DNA of 17,606 nt from UBA1858 sp039182865 (GTDB lineage: Bacteria; Pseudomonadota; Gammaproteobacteria; UBA4575): assembly GCA_039182865.1 (NCBI GenBank), contig JBCDBX010000037.1:1-17606 (forward strand), given 5' to 3'. A program made the translations under genes and the position numbers. The notes under the pieces were generated by a model, which saw only the letters and a program-made list of their open reading frames with translations, searched no databases and had not been told where the DNA came from. This document shows, piece by piece, positions 15,124 to 17,606 of the stretch; the stretch's first letter is position 1, and each line of letters opens with the position of its first letter.

Positions 15124-16041
15124 ATGATTATCAATGGCGTAGTCATCGACGATACATTTGCAGAAGCATTTTCTATGCGTGCCACACGCGTAATTATCAC
15201 GGCTATCAATTATAAATGGGCACGTCATGCAGCTGAAACCATGACAGGTTTTGCGACTTCAGTCATTGCCTGCAAAGTAGAAGCTGGTATTGAAAGATTG
15301 CTAAACAATAATGAAACACCTGATGGTCGACCTGGTGTCTCCGTTTTATTATTTACTACAGATAGTAAAACCCTAGAGGAACAACTCCAAAATCGCATCG
15401 GTCAATGCGTGCTTACCTGCCCGACCACCGCCGTATTTGCAGGTATGTATAGCGATCAAAAAATCCCTCTCGGTAAAAACTTGCGTTACTTTGGTGATGG
15501 CTTTCAAATATCTAAGATGATTGGTGGCAAGCGTTATTGGCGCATCCCAGTTATGGACGGCGAATTTGTTTGCGAAGAAATGACGGGATACTCTAGCGCC
15601 ATTGGTGGTGGAAATTTCCTAGTGATGGCACGCAGCATTTCGCAAGCATTACTCGCTTGTGAGGCAGCAATTGATAGCATGAGTACCCTTCCAAACATTA
15701 TTCTGCCATTTCCAGGCGGAGGTGTTCGTTCAGGTTCTAAAGTGGGTTCTAAATATAAATTTTTAAATGCATCGACTAATCATCTTTTTTGTCCAACTTT
15801 AAAAAGCCAAAAAGACAATTTACTTGGGAAGAATATCGAAGCTGTCATGGAAATCGTCATCGATGGCTTAACTAAAGAAGACATTGCGAATGCTATGAGA
15901 TTAGGCATCGAAGCGATCTGTGATCTTGGTAAATCACAAGGAATCGAAAAAATAACAGGCGGTAATTACGGTGGCAAACTTGGCCCACATCATTTTCACT
16001 TAAGAGATATCATGAATGAGTCATACAACCGTTACCTATAA
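15124..16041 (+). CDS. fhcD: Formylmethanofuran:tetrahydromethanopterin formyltransferase (complex subunit D)
   Basis: A 305-residue Ftr-family subunit that moves the formyl group from formyl-H4MPT to methylofuran within the Fhc complex. MIINGVVIDDTFAEAF at the start, RVIITAINYKWARHAA, MTGFATSVIACKVEAGIE, TPDGRPGVSVLLF, GDGFQISKMIGGKRYWRIPVMDGEF and GNYGGKLGPHHFHL at the end are all Ftr signatures. It lies 9 bp after fhcA and its last 26 bases overlap the start of fhcC. Confidence 0.97.
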   Translation: MIINGVVIDDTFAEAFSMRATRVIITAINYKWARHAAETMTGFATSVIACKVEAGIERLLNNNETPDGRPGVSVLLFTTDSKTLEEQLQNRIGQCVLTCPTTAVFAGMYSDQKIPLGKNLRYFGDGFQISKMIGGKRYWRIPVMDGEFVCEEMTGYSSAIGGGNFLVMARSISQALLACEAAIDSMSTLPNIILPFPGGGVRSGSKVGSKYKFLNASTNHLFCPTLKSQKDNLLGKNIEAVMEIVIDGLTKEDIANAMRLGIEAICDLGKSQGIEKITGGNYGGKLGPHHFHLRDIMNESYNRYL

Positions 16042-16831
16042 TAGCTCCTCAAGAGCGCGCTTGGATATGCGCTTGCTTAGCCAAGCATTTGATCAATCGC
16101 CCTCTATTGCAAAAATAAAAAAAGCACCTTTTTTACTTGGCAATAAAAAAGTACAAATTGGAGATGTGTTTAAAATCTCTGGACAAAAATTAGCTAAAGA
16201 TATTGTCCTAGAAAATGCTAATAATAAAATGGATTATGTCGGTCATAATCTTACTTACAATTTAACCGTTGAAGGCGATTGCGGCCATTACGCAGGAGCA
16301 CAACTTGCTGGCGGGAAACTTGTCATAAATGGCAGTAGCTTAGATTATATTGGCGCTAATATGAAGAAAGGCTTCATCGAAATTAAGGGTGACGCTGGAG
16401 ATTATTTAGGTAGCGCAATGACCGGCGAAAAGAAAGGAATGTCAGGCGGAACAGTGCTGGTGCATGGTGACTCTGGAAATTTCACAGGTGACTTAATGCG
16501 ACGAGGTATCGTCATGGTTGCGGGCAATATCGGAGATTATTGTGCAAGTCGCATGATTGCGGGCACGATTACTAACCTAGGGAGTATCGGCAAAGATGTT
16601 GGTCGCAATATGCGTAGAGGCACTTTACTGTTACCCCATAAACCTCAAGATGTGACAGGATTTAGAGATTGTGGACGACATAATTTAGGCTATCTTACTC
16701 TGTTACTACATGAGCTGCGTCGTTTTGAGAGTGCTTTTCAGTCTCTCCATCCTATGCGTCGTCGGGTACAACGCTATCAAGGGGATATCTCAGTTGATGG
16801 GCAAGGTGAGATGTTAATTTGGATCGGCTAA
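16016..16831 (+). CDS. fhcC: Formyltransferase/hydrolase complex subunit C (formylmethanofuran dehydrogenase subunit C-like)
   Basis: A 271-residue GXGXG-repeat beta-helix protein related to FwdC and to the C-terminal domain of glutamate synthase. Regular repeats run from about residue 80 to 210: GDCGHYAGAQLAGG, SLDYIGANMKKG, GDAGDYLGSAMTG, GDSGNFTGDLMRRG, GNIGDYCASRMIAG and GSIGKDVGRNMRRG. It is a structural subunit linking FhcA/FhcB with FhcD. The ATG at 16016 lies inside the end of fhcD (26-base overlap), preceded by AAGAGAT, so translation is coupled. A conserved tail DCGRHNLGYLTLLLHELRR follows the repeats. Last gene of fhcBADC. Confidence 0.95.
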   Translation: MSHTTVTYNSSSRARLDMRLLSQAFDQSPSIAKIKKAPFLLGNKKVQIGDVFKISGQKLAKDIVLENANNKMDYVGHNLTYNLTVEGDCGHYAGAQLAGGKLVINGSSLDYIGANMKKGFIEIKGDAGDYLGSAMTGEKKGMSGGTVLVHGDSGNFTGDLMRRGIVMVAGNIGDYCASRMIAGTITNLGSIGKDVGRNMRRGTLLLPHKPQDVTGFRDCGRHNLGYLTLLLHELRRFESAFQSLHPMRRRVQRYQGDISVDGQGEMLIWIG

Positions 16832-16884
16832 AATAGAAACAGAAAATATTCAGCGCACAACAACAATTATCACAGGAGCGAGTA

Positions 16885-17157
16885 ATGCCAAAATATATGA
16901 TTGAAAGAGAAATACCGAATGCTGGCGATCTAACTGCAGATGACCTACAAGGAATTTCGCAAAAGTCTTGTAGTATCTTAAAAAATATGGGGCCACAAAT
17001 TCAGTGGGTTGAAAGCTTCGTCACACAGGATAAAGTTTACTGCACTTACATAGCACCGAACGAAGACGAAATTCGCAAACATGCAGAAGAAGGCGGTTTC
17101 CCTGCCAATTGCATTTCCGAAATTAAATCTGTCATTAGCCCAACGACTGCAGAATAG
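16885..17157 (+). CDS. DUF4242 family small protein (SCO4226-like)
   Basis: A 90-residue ferredoxin-like-fold protein of the DUF4242 family, recognised from MPKYMIEREIPNAG, LQGISQKSCSIL, GPQIQWVESFVT, VYCTYIAPNEDEIRKHAEEGGFP and ending SPTTAE. The Streptomyces relative SCO4226 is described as a nickel-binding protein; no enzymatic role is established. A good Shine-Dalgarno AGGAG (16874-16878) sits 6 bases before the ATG. It follows fhcC by 53 bp on the same strand and may be cotranscribed, though its own strong ribosome site lets it be translated independently. There is no sequence-based link to C1 metabolism. Confidence 0.85.
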   Translation: MPKYMIEREIPNAGDLTADDLQGISQKSCSILKNMGPQIQWVESFVTQDKVYCTYIAPNEDEIRKHAEEGGFPANCISEIKSVISPTTAE

Positions 17158-17199
17158 TTTCGACACGTTCATCCTGAGCTAGTCTTGGGATGAATAATT
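17158..17199. repeat. REP-like hairpin element between convergent genes
   Basis: TTCATCC (17168-17174) and GGATGAA (17188-17194) form a perfect 7-bp stem. The whole element resembles the widespread proteobacterial intergenic repeat with the core GTTCATCCTGAGC, in degenerate form, and is preceded by TTTCGACA. It lies between two convergent genes and may also serve as a weak bidirectional terminator, with TAATTTTA on the right side. Confidence 0.5.
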
Positions 17200-17487
17200 T
17201 TACGGGCTACCGAACATACATCCTTGTTCAGTCACCACCACCGGAAAATCTCCTAAGCCACGCATTGTGTTTGCAGTGGCATACTGCTCAAGTAGCTCTT
17301 TAATTGTCAGAGATCCAGCGTCTGAAATCGCTGTAAACATGACACGCAAGAAATAAGCATTCGCTTCAGTTTTTAGCCTAAAGCAATAACTGTCATTATT
17401 ATCTTCCTCAGTAATTTCATATTCAGAGAATTCCTGATTAAGGTAATCAAGAATCGCATCACGAGTTTGGGTATTATATTCGTGCAT
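17200..17487 (-). CDS. Small hypothetical protein
   Basis: A 95-residue protein I do not recognise. It is acidic and probably soluble, with no signal peptide or membrane segment. It starts MHEYNTQTRDAILDYLNQEF, has an acidic loop (ITEEDNNDSY), then alternating hydrophobic strands (YFLRVMF) and ends in VVVTEQGCMFGSP. The composition and even spacing suggest a real small alpha/beta protein. The ATG at 17487 is preferred over an in-frame GTG at 17496, although neither has a strong Shine-Dalgarno. It follows a truncated upstream gene by 16 bp on the same strand, so the two are probably cotranscribed, and it converges on the DUF4242 gene. Confidence 0.6.
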   Translation of the reverse strand: MHEYNTQTRDAILDYLNQEFSEYEITEEDNNDSYCFRLKTEANAYFLRVMFTAISDAGSLTIKELLEQYATANTMRGLGDFPVVVTEQGCMFGSP

Positions 17488-17503
17488 GAATTGCACTTAT
17501 GGA

Positions 17504-17606
17504 CTATCGATTTAATATGTTTAAATCTGCTGCAGCAAGATGTTCATGTTCGCCCATAACACCCTGAATAAAATCAATCATCTCTGCTGAATCCCAAGCA
17601 CGCTCA
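17504..17606 (-). CDS. C-terminal fragment of an unidentified protein
   Basis: The last 33 or so residues of a gene that enters from the right edge, ending in DLNILNR and TAG (17506-17504). The visible part, including SAEMIDFIQGVMGEHEHLAAAD, looks like an amphipathic helix with a His/Glu-rich patch. Too little is present to name the family. The open frame, stop placement and 16-bp spacing to the next minus-strand gene support a real coding end. Confidence 0.5.
   Translation of the reverse strand, partial: ERAWDSAEMIDFIQGVMGEHEHLAAADLNILNR

Overview
The window carries a cluster for tetrahydromethanopterin (H4MPT)/methylofuran-linked formaldehyde oxidation from a methylotrophic bacterium. It encodes the full route from formaldehyde to formate: formaldehyde-activating enzyme (fae), methylene-H4MPT dehydrogenase (mtdB), methenyl-H4MPT cyclohydrolase (mch) and the formyltransferase/hydrolase complex (fhcBADC). 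Several genes for making the two cofactors are interleaved with these. The DNA is A+T-rich by eye, and the mtdB / mch / orf5 / orf7 / fae order is typical of proteobacterial methylotrophs. A low-GC gamma- or betaproteobacterium is the best guess; the sequence does not give the species.

Left part (1-3469, minus strand): a tightly overlapping operon of an MfnD-like ATP-grasp ligase, an MfnF-like (COG1548) protein, aminodeoxychorismate synthase component I (pabB) and the start of an amino-acid-kinase-family protein (MfnE-like, cut by the window edge). Three of the four resemble the archaeal enzymes that build the methanofuran core. pabB supplies p-aminobenzoate, the substrate of beta-RFAP synthase in H4MPT synthesis. 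A HisA-like TIM-barrel gene (3474-4184, plus) is divergent from this operon, with only 4 bp between start codons. It converges on a long protein fusing a MucR-like zinc finger to a 6-pyruvoyl-tetrahydropterin-synthase domain (4174-5391, minus).

Middle part (5564-12039, minus strand): read in transcription order, mptG (beta-RFAP synthase), mtdB, an ATP-grasp gene with a hidden N-terminus, mch, orf5 (CitG/MdcB family), orf7 (RimK-like ligase) and fae. fae has its own Shine-Dalgarno sequence, a 16-bp palindrome in its leader and a strong terminator behind it.

Right part (12200-17606): fhcBADC on the plus strand, divergent from mptG across 160 bp, then a DUF4242 gene, a REP-like hairpin element, and two minus-strand genes of unknown function, the last one truncated by the window edge.

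Flow of carbon: Fae condenses formaldehyde with H4MPT, MtdB oxidises methylene-H4MPT, Mch hydrolyses methenyl-H4MPT to formyl-H4MPT, FhcD moves the formyl group to methylofuran and FhcA hydrolyses it to formate. The cofactor genes supply pterin, p-aminobenzoate, beta-RFAP and methylofuran. No transposase, CRISPR array, tRNA or rRNA was seen, and no gene-free stretch exceeds about 175 bp.
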